Positions 1 through 8,775 of a DNA stretch of 64,000 bases are shown in pieces. A model generated the notes under the pieces. That model saw nothing but the letters and a program-made list of their open reading frames with translations. It had not been told where the DNA came from and did no database searches. The position numbers were made by a program, and so were the translations under genes. This DNA comes from Rhodobacter sp. (GTDB lineage Bacteria; Pseudomonadota; Alphaproteobacteria; Rhodobacterales; Rhodobacteraceae): assembly GCA_027489175.1 (NCBI GenBank), contig JAIYAE010000005.1, positions 62,001 to 126,000 on the forward strand. The letters are read 5' to 3'. The number at the start of each line of letters is the position of its first letter. Positions within the stretch are counted from its first letter, which is position 1.

Positions 1-1
1 T

Positions 2-553
2 GCGATGATCCCGGCGGTGGCGGAAGGCCAGTTTGATCTGGGGATGACCGGGATCACCATCCGCGATGACCGGAAAGAGCAGGTCGATTTCTCGGACAGC
101 TACATGACCAGCGAGATGGTGATGATGGTGCGCGGGGATGAGACGCGGTTTACGGATGCCGCGTCGTTTGCCGCGAATGCTGATCTTCTGATGGCCGCGC
201 AGCCCGGCACGACGCCGTTCTACGTGGGCGTCTATGAGGTGCTGGACGGCAATGAGGCGAACCCGCGGATCAAGCTCTTTGAGACGTTCGGGGCCACGGT
301 CGAGGCGCTGAAGGCGGGCGATGTGGACCTTGTGCTGACCGATGGCACGGCGGGCGCGGGCTATGTCGACGCCAGCGCCGGGGGGCTGAAGATCATCGGC
401 GAGAAGCTGGGGACCGAGGATTTCGGCTTTATCTTCCCGAAAGGGTCCGACCTTGTGGCACCGATGAACGCGGCGATTGCCAGCATGAAAGCGGATGGCA
501 CCATCGATGCGCTGAACAAGAAGTGGTTCCTTGACTACAAGATGGGCGGCTGA
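2..553 (+). CDS. Amino-acid ABC transporter substrate-binding protein, C-terminal part
   Basis: The 5' end lies outside the window, so signal peptide and N-terminal lobe are missing; the frame is already open at the left edge. The visible ~183 residues match the family-3 periplasmic solute-binding proteins (SBP_bac_3): [20 protein letters not shown] is the typical lobe-crossing segment, and the protein ends with the usual helix ([20 protein letters not shown]). It would capture a polar amino acid or related small solute in the periplasm and deliver it to the permease encoded 41 bases downstream. A GC-rich hairpin lies between the two genes. The ligand cannot be told from the sequence. No ATPase gene follows the permease, so it must lie upstream or elsewhere. 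Confidence 0.9.
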   Translation, partial: AMIPAVAEGQFDLGMTGITIRDDRKEQVDFSDSYMTSEMVMMVRGDETRFTDAASFAANADLLMAAQPGTTPFYVGVYEVLDGNEANPRIKLFETFGATVEALKAGDVDLVLTDGTAGAGYVDASAGGLKIIGEKLGTEDFGFIFPKGSDLVAPMNAAIASMKADGTIDALNKKWFLDYKMGG

Positions 554-562
554 GGTTTGCAT

Positions 563-590
563 GGCCCCGGGTCTGACGGCCCGGGCCTTC
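563..590 (+). terminator. GC-rich hairpin between binding protein and permease
   Basis: GGCC at 563-566 pairs with GGCC at 584-587, and the stem extends inward through CCGGG/CCCGG with one bulge. Only two T residues follow. In many ABC operons such a hairpin lowers expression of the permease relative to the binding protein; that role is inferred here. Confidence 0.4.
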
Positions 591-594
591 GCAC

Positions 595-1392
595 ATGACC
601 CCCAACCCTGAGCCCGACAAGGACTTTCCCTGGTGGCTGGTGATCGTGACGATCACCGGCCTCTGGCTGTTTTATGAGGTCTGGGCGAGCGAGGTCTATT
701 CCGCCGCGCTGGCGACCTTGGCGAAGGGCATCTGGATCACGGTGCTGGTGACGCTGGTGGCCTATTTCGGCGCCTGTGTCATCGGGCTGGGCCTGGCGCT
801 GGCGGGGCTGTCGCGGTTCGTGGTCCTGCGGCAGGCGGCGCGGCTTTACATCGAGGTGATGCGGGGGGTGCCGATCATCGTGCTCCTTCTGTACGTCGCA
901 TTCGTGGTGGCGCCGGGGCTGGTGGCGGCGTGGAACTGGATCGGCATGCCGCTGGGGTTTGACGAGGTGCGGGGGCGGGATTTCCCCTTGCTGTGGCGGG
1001 CGGTGATCGCGCTGATGCTGGCCTATTCGGCCTTCCTGGCCGAGATTTTCCGGGCGGGCCTGCAGGCGGTGGACAAGGGCCAGATCGAGGCGGCGAAGGC
1101 CTTGGGTCTGTCAGGCTGGCAGCGGTTCCGCCACATCGTCTTTCCGCAGGCATTCCGGATGGTGCTGCCGCCCTTGGGCAATGATTTCGTGGCGATGGTG
1201 AAGGATTCGTCTTTGGTGTCCGTGCTGGGGGTGAGCGACATCACCCAGTTGGCCAAGGTCACGGCGGCGGGGAATTTTCGGTATTTCGAGACCTATAACG
1301 TGGCGGCGCTGCTTTATCTGACGATGACGATTGGCTTGAGCCTTTTGTTGCGGCGGCTGGAAGCACGGTTGCGGGGGCAGGACGGGCGGTAA
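595..1392 (+). CDS. Amino-acid ABC transporter permease (HisM/GlnP type)
   Basis: A 265-residue inner-membrane permease with about five hydrophobic segments. Near residues 160-190 it carries the cytoplasmic EAA loop (EAAKALGLSGWQRFRHIVFP), which docks onto the ATPase, and the family segment LPPLGNDFVAMVKDSSLVS. It belongs to the His/Glu/Gln/Arg opine subfamily and would form the channel for the solute bound by the preceding protein. The ATG at 595 gives a short hydrophilic N-terminus before the first membrane helix. A hairpin with a T-run follows the stop, so this looks like the last gene of the transport operon. Substrate unknown. Confidence 0.9.
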   Translation: MTPNPEPDKDFPWWLVIVTITGLWLFYEVWASEVYSAALATLAKGIWITVLVTLVAYFGACVIGLGLALAGLSRFVVLRQAARLYIEVMRGVPIIVLLLYVAFVVAPGLVAAWNWIGMPLGFDEVRGRDFPLLWRAVIALMLAYSAFLAEIFRAGLQAVDKGQIEAAKALGLSGWQRFRHIVFPQAFRMVLPPLGNDFVAMVKDSSLVSVLGVSDITQLAKVTAAGNFRYFETYNVAALLYLTMTIGLSLLLRRLEARLRGQDGR

Positions 1393-1395
1393 GGT

Positions 1396-1424
1396 AAAGG
1401 AGCGCGTTCCGCGCACGCCTTTTG
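1396..1424 (+). terminator. Probable intrinsic terminator of the ABC operon
   Basis: An imperfect hairpin, AAAGGAGCGCG - TTC - CGCGCACGCCTTTT, starts four bases after the permease stop and ends in a T-run. Confidence 0.5.
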
Positions 1425-1516
1425 TCTCGCCTCTGCGCGCAGGCGCGCAACCGGCTCGGGCAAATGGGGGCATTCTGCCCCCAAACCCCCTGAGAGTATT
1501 TGTCAAAAGAGCAAGC
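1425..1516 (+). repeat. Dispersed hairpin-tail element, copy G (variant tail)
   Basis: A palindromic GCGC-rich stretch after CTCGCCTCTGCGCGC is followed by a perfect 8-bp hairpin TGGGGGCA-ttc-TGCCCCCA (1465-1483). The tail is CCCCCTGAGAGTATTT with AAAAGAGCAAG. It has the same architecture as the copy at 50.65 kb and shares its tail with 16.03 kb. It fills the gap before the M3 peptidase gene. Confidence 0.6.
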
Positions 1517-1573
1517 CCATGGGTGGACCTTGGGGGTGGGCGGCCTTAGGTTTTCAGGCAAAGGAGATTTGCC

Positions 1574-3583
1574 ATGAATGTTCTCTTGCAGCCTTGGGAC
1601 ACGCCCTTCGGAATGCCGCCTTTCGCGCTGGTGCGGGATGAGGATTTCGGGCCGGCCTTTGACGAGGCCCTGGCGCGGGCGCGGGCCAATATCGCGGCAA
1701 TTGCCGAGGGGCCAGGAGCGTCGTTTGCCGAGGTGATCGAGGCGCTGGAGCTGGCGGAGGGGGACCTCGACCGGGTGGCGGGGCTGTTTTACAATCTGGC
1801 CGGGGCCGACAGCACCGAGGCGCGTGAGGCGTTGATGCGGGAGCTTGCGCCGAAGATGTCGGCGTTTTCGTCTGAGGTCACCAACAACAAGGCGCTTTGG
1901 GCCAAGATCGAGGCGCTATGGGCGGGGCGTGACGGTCTGGGGCTGACGGCCGAACAGGCGCGGGTGCTGGAGCTTTACCGGCAGATGTTCGTGCGGTCCG
2001 GCGCAGCGCTGGAAGGGGCGGCGGCGGAGCGGTTGACGGCGGTGAAGTCGCGGCTGGCAGTGCTGGGCACAGCGTTTGGGCAGAACCTGCTGGCCGATGA
2101 GCGGGCCTGGTTCATGGAGATTTCGGACGCTGATCTGGCGGCCTTGCCAGGCTTTGTGCAGGACGCGGCAAGGGCGGCGGGGGCTGAGCGGGGCTTGGGT
2201 GCGGTGGTGACGCTGAACCGGTCGCTGATCGTGCCGTTCCTGCAGTTTTCGCCCAACCGCGCCTTGCGGCAACGGGCCTATGAGGCCTGGGTTGCGCGTG
2301 GGGCGAATGGGGGTGAGACGGATAACCGGGGCGTTGCCGCCGAGATTCTGGCGCTGCGGGCCGAGCGGGCGGCGCTGCTGGGCTATGCGGACTTTGCCAG
2401 CTTCAAGCTTGAGCCGGAGATGGCGAAGACGCCAGCGGCGGTGCGCGAGCTTTTGATGCGGGTTTGGGAGCCGGCGAAAGCCAAGGCCTTTGGCGATGCG
2501 GCGGTGCTGGAGGCAATGCTGGTGGCGGACGGGTTCGCCGCCCCGCTGGAGGCCTGGGACTGGCGCTATTACAGCGAAAAGCGCCGGAAGGCGGAGCATG
2601 ATCTGGATGAGGCGGCGTTGAAGCCCTACCTTTCCTTGGAGGCCATGCTGGGGGCACAGTTCGATTGTGCCAACCGCCTGTTCGGCCTTGAGTTCCGTGA
2701 GATCGAGGGGCCGTTCTATCACCCGGATGTGCGGGGGTGGGAAGTGACCCGCAAGGGCGCGCATGTCGCGGTGTTCCTGGGGGATTACTTCGCGCGGGGA
2801 TCGAAACGGTCGGGGGCCTGGTGTTCGGCGATGCGGTCGCAGCGGAAACTGGGCGGTGATCAGCGGCCCATCGTGGTGAACGTCTGCAACTTCGCCAAGG
2901 GAACGCCTTCGCTCTTGTCCTATGACGACGCGCGGACGCTGTTTCATGAGTTCGGCCATGCGCTGCATCAGATGCTGTCGGATGTGACCTATGGGTTCAT
3001 CTCTGGCACCTCGGTCGCGCGGGATTTCGTCGAATTGCCAAGCCAGCTTTATGAGCATTGGCTGGAGGTGCCCTCAGTCCTGGAAGCGCATGCGCGGCAC
3101 CATGAGACCGGAGAGCCGATGCCAGCTGACATGCTGGAGCGGCTCTTGGCGGCGGGGACCTATGACCAGGGGTTTGCGACGGTGGAGTTTGTAAGCTCGG
3201 CCTTGGTGGATCTGGAGTTTCACACGGGTGCGGCCCCGGCGGACCCGATGCAGCGGCAGGCCGAGGTGCTGGAGGGCCTGGGGATGCCGCGCGCGATCAG
3301 GATGCGGCATGCGACGCCGCATTTCGCGCATGTGTTCAGCGGTGACGGCTATTCGGCCGGGTATTATTCCTACATGTGGTCGGAAGTGATGGACGCTGAT
3401 GCCTTTGCGGCCTTCGAGGAGACGGGCGATCCGTTTGACCCCGCAACAGCGGCGCGGTTGGAGAAGTTCATCCTGTCCGCCGGTGGGTCCGAGGATGCCG
3501 AGGCGCTGTACCTGAAATTCCGCGGCAAGATGCCCGGCGTGGAACCGCTGCTGCAGGGCCGGGGTTTGCTGGAGCCCGCATGA
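1574..3583 (+). CDS. dcp: M3 family zinc peptidase, peptidyl-dipeptidase Dcp type
   Basis: A 669-residue cytoplasmic metallopeptidase of the thimet-oligopeptidase family, which removes C-terminal dipeptides or cleaves short peptides. The zinc site HEFGH is at residues 458-462 and the third ligand is E487 in SVARDFVELPSQ. The length fits Dcp (~680) rather than PepF (~600). ATG 1574 is preceded by AAAGGAG at a normal distance. The C-terminal DGYSAGYYSYMWSEV is the substrate-binding Tyr loop conserved in M3A enzymes. It appears monocistronic, with MgtC 28 bases downstream. Oligopeptidase A is the alternative name within the same family. Confidence 0.9.
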   Translation: MNVLLQPWDTPFGMPPFALVRDEDFGPAFDEALARARANIAAIAEGPGASFAEVIEALELAEGDLDRVAGLFYNLAGADSTEAREALMRELAPKMSAFSSEVTNNKALWAKIEALWAGRDGLGLTAEQARVLELYRQMFVRSGAALEGAAAERLTAVKSRLAVLGTAFGQNLLADERAWFMEISDADLAALPGFVQDAARAAGAERGLGAVVTLNRSLIVPFLQFSPNRALRQRAYEAWVARGANGGETDNRGVAAEILALRAERAALLGYADFASFKLEPEMAKTPAAVRELLMRVWEPAKAKAFGDAAVLEAMLVADGFAAPLEAWDWRYYSEKRRKAEHDLDEAALKPYLSLEAMLGAQFDCANRLFGLEFREIEGPFYHPDVRGWEVTRKGAHVAVFLGDYFARGSKRSGAWCSAMRSQRKLGGDQRPIVVNVCNFAKGTPSLLSYDDARTLFHEFGHALHQMLSDVTYGFISGTSVARDFVELPSQLYEHWLEVPSVLEAHARHHETGEPMPADMLERLLAAGTYDQGFATVEFVSSALVDLEFHTGAAPADPMQRQAEVLEGLGMPRAIRMRHATPHFAHVFSGDGYSAGYYSYMWSEVMDADAFAAFEETGDPFDPATAARLEKFILSAGGSEDAEALYLKFRGKMPGVEPLLQGRGLLEPA

Positions 3584-3611
3584 CGCGCGGCGTGTAACAC
3601 CGAGGGGCAAG

Positions 3612-4079
3612 ATGGAACTGTTTCAGACCTGGAATGCGGAGGAAGCCCTTTCGCATCTGATCCATCTGGCCGTGGCCTATGCGCTGGCCCTGCCGATCGG
3701 CTGGAACCGCGAACGGGAAGAGCGGAGCGCAGGTCTGCGGACCTTTCCCATCGTGTCGATGGCGGCCTGCGGTTTTGTGATGATCGCGATCGAAGTCTTG
3801 GGGATTGAGTCTGAAGGCCAGGCGCGGATTCTTGAGGGGCTGATGACCGGCATCGGGTTCATCGGCGGCGGGGCGATCCTGAAGCAGGGCGACCGGGCGC
3901 GGGGCACGGCGACGGCGGCAAGTCTTTGGGCCACGGGGGCGATGGGGGCGGCGGTGGGCTACGGTCAGCTGGACATTGCCGTGATCCTGAGCGGGGTGAT
4001 TTTCCTGACGCTGAGCCTTTTGTCGCCCATCGTGAAGGCTGTGCAGGAAAAGTCTGATACCGCTGGCGAGGATGTCTAA
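3612..4079 (+). CDS. MgtC/SapB family membrane protein
   Basis: A 155-residue protein with about four transmembrane helices. It carries the family hallmarks LPIGWNREREERSAGLRTFP near residue 27 and GIGFIGGGAILK near residue 80. It is the short form, lacking the C-terminal ACT-like domain of MgtC. Members are linked to magnesium limitation and intracellular survival, but the molecular role is unsettled. ATG 3612 follows GAGGGGCAAG. The gene ends three bases before the convergent GlxA-type regulator. No Mg-responsive leader is recognisable in the 28-base gap upstream. Confidence 0.85.
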   Translation: MELFQTWNAEEALSHLIHLAVAYALALPIGWNREREERSAGLRTFPIVSMAACGFVMIAIEVLGIESEGQARILEGLMTGIGFIGGGAILKQGDRARGTATAASLWATGAMGAAVGYGQLDIAVILSGVIFLTLSLLSPIVKAVQEKSDTAGEDV

Positions 4080-4082
4080 GCC

Positions 4083-5045
4083 TTAGCGCCGCAGCGCACC
4101 GGGGGGGTGGCCGAACCTTGCCTTGAAGGCGCGCGACAAGGTGGCCGGGCTGGAAAAGCCGGTGCGGAGCGCAATCTCGGCCAGAGGGTGCGCCGTGTCG
4201 GTCAGCATTCTGCGCGCGGCGGACAGGCGCAGGCCAAGGGCGTAGGCGCCGGGGGTCAGGCCAAGGGCCTGGCGGAAGAGGGATTCGAGGCGGCGGGGGG
4301 AGAGGTTCACCTGTGCCGCAAGGCTGGCGATGGGGGCGGGGGCGTCCAGCGTCGCCTCCATCAGCGCGACGGCGCGGGCGACGCGGGGGTCGAGGGCGGG
4401 GTCCTGGCCTTCGGGGGCGATCTGGGGTTCCTGGCCTTTGCGGACGGTGGCGAGGAAGCTGGCGGCGACTTGCCTTGCAAGGGCCGCGCCATGCCGGGCG
4501 CGGATCAGGTGGAGCATGAAATCGGTTGCCGCCGCGGCCCCGCCGATGGTGGCGCGGTTGCGGTCGATCACGTAGCGGTCAGGCAGGACGGTCGTTTCGG
4601 GGTGGGCGGCGGCGAGGTCCTCCAGATCCTCCCAATGCACGGTGGCGCGGTAGCCGGTCAGGAGGCCTGCGCGGGCCATGACCCAGGGGGCGGCGTCGAT
4701 CCCGGCAACAAGCTGAAAGCGCGGGGCGATGCGGCGGAGGTCACGGATCAGGGGGCGGGTGGCGACTTCGTTCAGGCGGTAGCCTGCGATGACGATCAGG
4801 GCGTCGGCGCCGGTGGCGGCGGTCAGGTCCCCCGTTGAGGGGAGTTCAATACCGCAGGTCAGGGGGACGGGCTGGCCGTCGGGTGTGACGACGCGCCAGC
4901 GGTAAGCCTCAGACCCGAGGTGACGGTTGGCGTTTCGGAGGGGGTCGAGGGCGGAGGCGACCTCAAGGATGGACGCCTGGGGCAGCACGAAGAAGGCGAT
5001 GGTCAGGGGGCCGGTCGCAGGGGCGAAGAGTGCGTTTTCCGTCAT
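4083..5045 (-). CDS. GlxA-family AraC-type regulator, probable carnitine-catabolism activator (CdhR-like)
   Basis: 320 residues. The N-terminal DJ-1/PfpI-like domain (about 15-185) acts as a ligand-sensing module and lacks an obvious catalytic triad. A C-terminal AraC-type double helix-turn-helix follows (about 215-318; ASLAAQVNLSPRRLESLFRQ, then FSSPATLSRAFKARFGHPPG). The start at 5045 is chosen because the domain begins immediately after it; longer readings would run into the divergent gene. It is transcribed away from the BKACE gene with 67 bases between starts. In Pseudomonas the GlxA-family CdhR activates carnitine genes; the same role here rests on gene order. Confidence 0.85.
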   Translation of the reverse strand: MTENALFAPATGPLTIAFFVLPQASILEVASALDPLRNANRHLGSEAYRWRVVTPDGQPVPLTCGIELPSTGDLTAATGADALIVIAGYRLNEVATRPLIRDLRRIAPRFQLVAGIDAAPWVMARAGLLTGYRATVHWEDLEDLAAAHPETTVLPDRYVIDRNRATIGGAAAATDFMLHLIRARHGAALARQVAASFLATVRKGQEPQIAPEGQDPALDPRVARAVALMEATLDAPAPIASLAAQVNLSPRRLESLFRQALGLTPGAYALGLRLSAARRMLTDTAHPLAEIALRTGFSSPATLSRAFKARFGHPPGALRR

Positions 5046-5112
5046 GGGGATTTCGTAAAGCGCAAAGCTTGGCTTCGCAAGCGGGGTATGGTGGGGGCAA
5101 AGGGAGATTGCC
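5046..5112. promoter_or_regulatory. Divergent control region between GlxA regulator and carnitine operon
   Basis: These 67 bases must hold both promoters. A GCTTG-N6-CAAGC inverted repeat lies at 5067-5082 and could be the regulator's operator. AAAGGGAGA just before 5113 is the ribosome site for the BKACE gene. Confidence 0.4.
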
Positions 5113-6024
5113 ATGCCGCTGACCATGAACCGTGAGGTTTTCATCACTTGTGCCGTGACGGGGTCCGGGGGGACGCAGGACCGCAGCCCCCATGTGCCAC
5201 GGTCCCCGAAGCAGATTGCCGAAAGCGCGATTGCGGCGGCGAAGGCGGGGGCGGCTGTGGTGCATTGCCATGTGAGGGACCCGGAAACGGGCAAGCCGTC
5301 GCGGAAGCTGGAATACTACCGCGAGGTGACGGAGCGGATCCGGGACAGCGACACGGATGTGGTCTTGAACCTGACGGCGGGGATGGGCGGCGACATCTAC
5401 TTTGAGGGGACCGAGGATATGGTCGCCGGGCCGCGCAGCGACATGGCAGGGGCAGAGGAGCGGGTGGCGCATGTGGTGGAGTGCCGGCCGGAAATCTGCA
5501 CGCTGGACTGCGGGACGATGAACTTCAACGAGGCTGACTATGTGATGGTCAACACCCCCGGCATGCTGCGCGACATGGCGCGGCGGATGACGGCGGCGGG
5601 GGTGCGGATCGAGATCGAGGCGTTTGACACCGGGCACCTGTGGCTGGCGAAGGAGCTGGTGAAAGAGGGGGTGATCCCCGATCCGGTTTTGGTGCAGCTG
5701 TGCATGGGGGTGCCGTGGGGCGCGCCGGATGATCTGAACACCTACATGGCGATGGTCAACAACGTGCCTGCGGGCTGGCACTGGTCGGCCTTTGCCCTTG
5801 GCCGTCACCAGATGCCCTATGTCGCGGCGGCGGTGATCGGTGGCGGCAATGTGCGGGTGGGGCTGGAGGATAATCTTTGGCTCGACAAGGGCGTGCTCGC
5901 GACCAACGCGCAGCTGGTGGAACGCGCCGCGACGATCATCGAAAACCTTGGCGCGCGGGTGATCACCCCGGCCGAAGTGCGGGCACGGCTGCGCTTGGAA
6001 AAGCGGGCGCCGGTGGCGAAGTGA
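5113..6024 (+). CDS. BKACE-family beta-keto acid cleavage enzyme, probably 3-dehydrocarnitine:acetyl-CoA cleavage
   Basis: A 303-residue DUF849/Kce-type TIM-barrel enzyme. These enzymes condense a beta-keto acid with acetyl-CoA and release acetoacetate. H51-C-H53 in [16 protein letters not shown] supplies two zinc ligands, and [10 protein letters not shown] is another family motif. The position beside carnitine dehydrogenase points to 3-dehydrocarnitine as substrate, giving betainyl-CoA plus acetoacetate; the thioesterase half of the gene at 7318 would then free glycine betaine. This is the role of Pseudomonas CdhC. It starts at ATG 5113, and ATG 5125 is possible. The stop overlaps the GTG of the next small gene. 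Confidence 0.85.
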   Translation: MPLTMNREVFITCAVTGSGGTQDRSPHVPRSPKQIAESAIAAAKAGAAVVHCHVRDPETGKPSRKLEYYREVTERIRDSDTDVVLNLTAGMGGDIYFEGTEDMVAGPRSDMAGAEERVAHVVECRPEICTLDCGTMNFNEADYVMVNTPGMLRDMARRMTAAGVRIEIEAFDTGHLWLAKELVKEGVIPDPVLVQLCMGVPWGAPDDLNTYMAMVNNVPAGWHWSAFALGRHQMPYVAAAVIGGGNVRVGLEDNLWLDKGVLATNAQLVERAATIIENLGARVITPAEVRARLRLEKRAPVAK

Positions 6025-6458
6025 GGGGATTGGCCGCCTGCCTTTGCCTGATCGGCCAGTCGGTTGCCGCCGAAACCTGCGCGACGCTGGGCAGCACAGG
6101 CCTCGCCTTGCCGATAAGTGAGGCCCATGAGGTGGTGGAGCAGGGCAAGGGCGTGGTCATCTTTTTCGAGCCAGAGGGCCGGTCGCCCCGGCTGATCGGG
6201 ATCCAGCGGGCCGAGGGGGTGGACCCATCTGGGGGTGTCGTCCTGGCGAACGGGATGACGCTTGACTATGAGGCACGGACCGAAGGCGCCGTTGGCAGCG
6301 GCGGGGCAGTCGCGGGGCTTGTGGGAATCCTCAGCGGCACGTCGGTCTTTGGGGTGACATGCTCCATGCAGGCTGAGGTCCCGGATGCCGAATGGTGCCT
6401 GCCGGTTCTGGGCGCGCTTCGTCCGGCTGCGGACGGCTGTGGCGGAGAAAAGGGCTGA
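6021..6458 (+). CDS. Small exported protein of unknown function
   Basis: 145 residues starting at GTG 6021, which overlaps the BKACE stop (GTGA), so translation is probably coupled. The N-terminus [18 protein letters not shown] looks like a signal peptide with cleavage after AVAA-type residues (SVAA|ET). The mature part has four Cys and a Gly/Val-rich centre that could be a short hydrophobic helix ([15 protein letters not shown]). I recognise no family. Its place inside the carnitine operon suggests an envelope role tied to that substrate, but nothing in the sequence shows this. A longer reading starting inside the BKACE gene is unlikely. Confidence 0.6.
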   Translation: MRGLAACLCLIGQSVAAETCATLGSTGLALPISEAHEVVEQGKGVVIFFEPEGRSPRLIGIQRAEGVDPSGGVVLANGMTLDYEARTEGAVGSGGAVAGLVGILSGTSVFGVTCSMQAEVPDAEWCLPVLGALRPAADGCGGEKG

Positions 6459-6506
6459 GATGGCAGGGAAAGCGCCAATCTTCGCTGGCAGCTTGGCGGC
6501 ACCGAG

Positions 6507-6866
6507 ATGATGGCCGCCGTGATTGCCGCCGTCTTTGCCCTGTCGGCCTACAACCAGGCTGCCGAGCCGCGATCCCGGCTTTGGCTTGGCGCTTTGCTGC
6601 TGGCGGCCTTGGCCTACGGCTATCTGGAATTTGCGATGCCGGCGGAGCTTTCAGGCAATGACGCGGCAGCGGACCGTCATCCGGATGCAATGAAGTTCAA
6701 GGCCGCAGGCTATGTCATGGTGGCCGCAGGACTGAGTTTTCTGGGCGCCTTGGCCGGGGGGTTGTTCCGGACGCGGGCCCCGGCGGCCAGGATCGGCGGT
6801 TATGCCTTTGTTGCCGCCTTTGTCGGGCTTTATGTCCTTGGCTTCTTTCTGGTGACGCCAAGATGA
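6507..6866 (+). CDS. Small integral membrane protein, unknown
   Basis: 119 residues with about four hydrophobic segments: residues 2-14, 24-38, 68-85 and 98-114. No motif I recognise. Start ATG 6507 or the adjacent ATG 6510. It lies between the exported protein and another membrane protein within the carnitine operon, all on the same strand. Confidence 0.55.
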   Translation: MMAAVIAAVFALSAYNQAAEPRSRLWLGALLLAALAYGYLEFAMPAELSGNDAAADRHPDAMKFKAAGYVMVAAGLSFLGALAGGLFRTRAPAARIGGYAFVAAFVGLYVLGFFLVTPR

Positions 6867-6950
6867 CCGCTTGGCCGATGGGATCAGCTGGCTCGGTGCG
6901 AGACAGGATGCGGGCGCGGCCCGATGGCGCCAGGCGTTGCGGGGACTTTA

Positions 6951-7286
6951 ATGGAAACACTTCTGACCCTCCTTTTGGTGATGCTGGGCCTGTACCTCGC
7001 ACCTCAGGCAGCGGTGAACCTGCGCTGGCTGGCCGCTGTGGCAGCGGTTCTGGCAGTGGCTGGGCTGGTCGCGTGGTTTGGCTGGGTGGCGCGGCAACCC
7101 TCCTCCATCGGGTCGGGGGTGGCGGGGTTGCTGGTCCTTCTGGCCGCAGGGGCGGCGGGGCTGGGCGTTCTGGTGCGGGCGCTGGTGCTGTGGCGGGGCT
7201 GGCACGGTGGGTGGACGGCAACGGCGGTGATACTTGGGGCGGGCCTGATCGGGGCGGCGCTGGTCTGGATTTTCGAGGCGGTGTGA
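6951..7286 (+). CDS. Small integral membrane protein, unknown
   Basis: 111 residues starting at METLLTLLLVML, preceded by GGGGAC; a start 27 bases upstream is possible but lacks a ribosome site. About four hydrophobic helices, with the conserved-looking loop FGWVARQPSSIGSG between helices two and three. No family recognised. It ends 31 bases before the carnitine dehydrogenase gene and is probably co-transcribed. Confidence 0.55.
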   Translation: METLLTLLLVMLGLYLAPQAAVNLRWLAAVAAVLAVAGLVAWFGWVARQPSSIGSGVAGLLVLLAAGAAGLGVLVRALVLWRGWHGGWTATAVILGAGLIGAALVWIFEAV

Positions 7287-7317
7287 CGCCCGACCACGGC
7301 ATGAGGGGATGACGAAC

Positions 7318-8775
7318 ATGGCACGGAAAGCGGCAATCATCGGGGGCGGGGTTATCGGCGGCGGTTGGGCCGCGCGGTTCTTGCTGAACGGCTGGGACGT
7401 GGCGGTGTTCGACCCGGACCCGGAGGCGGAGCGGAAAATCGGCGAGGTGCTGGCAAATGCGCGGGCGGCCCTTCCGGCGCTGTCGGATGTGCCGATGCCG
7501 GCCGAGGGGCGCTTGAGTTTTTCGGGCACCATGGCCGAGGCCGTGGAGGGCGCGGAATATGTGCAGGAGAGCGTGTCGGAGCGGATCGAGCTGAAGCACA
7601 AGGTCTATGCCCAGTTGCAGCAATCGAACCCCGGGGTGCTGATCGGGTCCTCAACCAGCGGCTTCAAGGCCAGCGACTTGCAGAAATCCAGCCCCGCGCC
7701 GGAAAACATCATCGTCGCTCACCCGTTCAACCCGGTTTATCTGCTGCCTTTGTCCGAGATTTCAGGCAGCCCAGCCAACCCGCCCGAGGTGGTGGAGCGG
7801 ACGGTGCAGATCATGAAGGACATCGGGATGTTCCCCCTGGTGATCCGCAAGGAGATTGACGCCTTCATCGGCAACCGGTTCCTTGAGGCGGTCTGGCGGG
7901 AGGCCCTGTGGATGCTGGTCGATGGCGTGGCCACGACTGGCGAGATTGACGATGCGATCCGCATGGGATTTGGCCTGCGCTGGGGGCAGATGGGCCTGTT
8001 CGAGACCTACCGCGTGGCCGGGGGCGAGGCCGGGATGCGCCACTTCATGGCCCAGTTCGGCCCGGCGCTGAAATGGCCCTGGACCAAGCTGATGGACGTG
8101 CCGGAGTTCAACGATGCGCTGGTGGACCTTGTGGCAGACCAGTCGGACGCGCAGTCGGGGGCCTATTCCATCCGCGAGTTGGAGCGGATCCGCGACCAGA
8201 ACCTGGTGGGGTTCCTGCGGTCGTTGAAGGACCGGAACTGGGGCGCGGGCAAGGTCTTGCGCGACCATGACGAGCGGCGGCGCGAGGCGTTCCATGCGGG
8301 CGAGGCGACGGGTGCGCCCCTGCAGATGGCCGAGTTGCAGGTTTTGCCATCCTGGATCGACTACAACGGGCATATGACGGAAAGCCGCTACCTGTTCTGC
8401 GCGTCGGAAGTGGCCGATGCCTTCCTGCGGCTGATCGGGGCGGACATGGATTATGTGGCTGGCGGCCACAGCTACTACACCGCCGAAAGCCACATCCTGC
8501 ACAAGGGCGAGGCGAAGCTGGGCGACCGGCTGACCGGGACGCTGCAGGTGATCCATGCCGATGCCAAGCGGCTGCACCACTTCATCACCTTGACGCGCGG
8601 CGAGACTGTTGTGGCGACCATCGAACAGATGTGCCTGCATGTGGACATGAAGGCAGGCAAGACTTGTCCGGCGCTGCCTGCGGTGCTGGAGAGGCTGATG
8701 CCGATTGCGGCGGCGCATGCAGGCCTGCCCCGGCCTGAGGGGCTCGGCCGCGCGATTGGTCAGGGGAGGGTGTGA
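7318..8775 (+). CDS. lcdH: L-carnitine dehydrogenase fused to betainyl-CoA thioesterase
   Basis: 485 residues in two parts. Residues 1-~315 are a 3-hydroxyacyl-CoA-dehydrogenase-type NAD enzyme (AAIIGGGVIGGGWAARFL nucleotide fold; AHPFNPVYLLPLSEI active-site region). It oxidises L-carnitine to 3-dehydrocarnitine. Residues ~335-485 are a hotdog thioesterase with WIDYNGHM at 346-353. Carnitine dehydrogenases of rhizobia and rhodobacters are known in this fused form; in Pseudomonas the two activities are separate (CdhA, CdhB). With the BKACE enzyme it converts carnitine to glycine betaine. I prefer ATG 7318 because GAGGGG (7303-7308) is correctly spaced for it; ATG 7309 would touch that site. 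Confidence 0.92.
   Translation: MARKAAIIGGGVIGGGWAARFLLNGWDVAVFDPDPEAERKIGEVLANARAALPALSDVPMPAEGRLSFSGTMAEAVEGAEYVQESVSERIELKHKVYAQLQQSNPGVLIGSSTSGFKASDLQKSSPAPENIIVAHPFNPVYLLPLSEISGSPANPPEVVERTVQIMKDIGMFPLVIRKEIDAFIGNRFLEAVWREALWMLVDGVATTGEIDDAIRMGFGLRWGQMGLFETYRVAGGEAGMRHFMAQFGPALKWPWTKLMDVPEFNDALVDLVADQSDAQSGAYSIRELERIRDQNLVGFLRSLKDRNWGAGKVLRDHDERRREAFHAGEATGAPLQMAELQVLPSWIDYNGHMTESRYLFCASEVADAFLRLIGADMDYVAGGHSYYTAESHILHKGEAKLGDRLTGTLQVIHADAKRLHHFITLTRGETVVATIEQMCLHVDMKAGKTCPALPAVLERLMPIAAAHAGLPRPEGLGRAIGQGRV

Noticed and set aside
1916-3058. A 380-codon open frame on the - strand
   Set aside because: It is antisense to the M3 peptidase with its HEFGH site; composition is His/Arg/Pro-rich as expected for a shadow frame.
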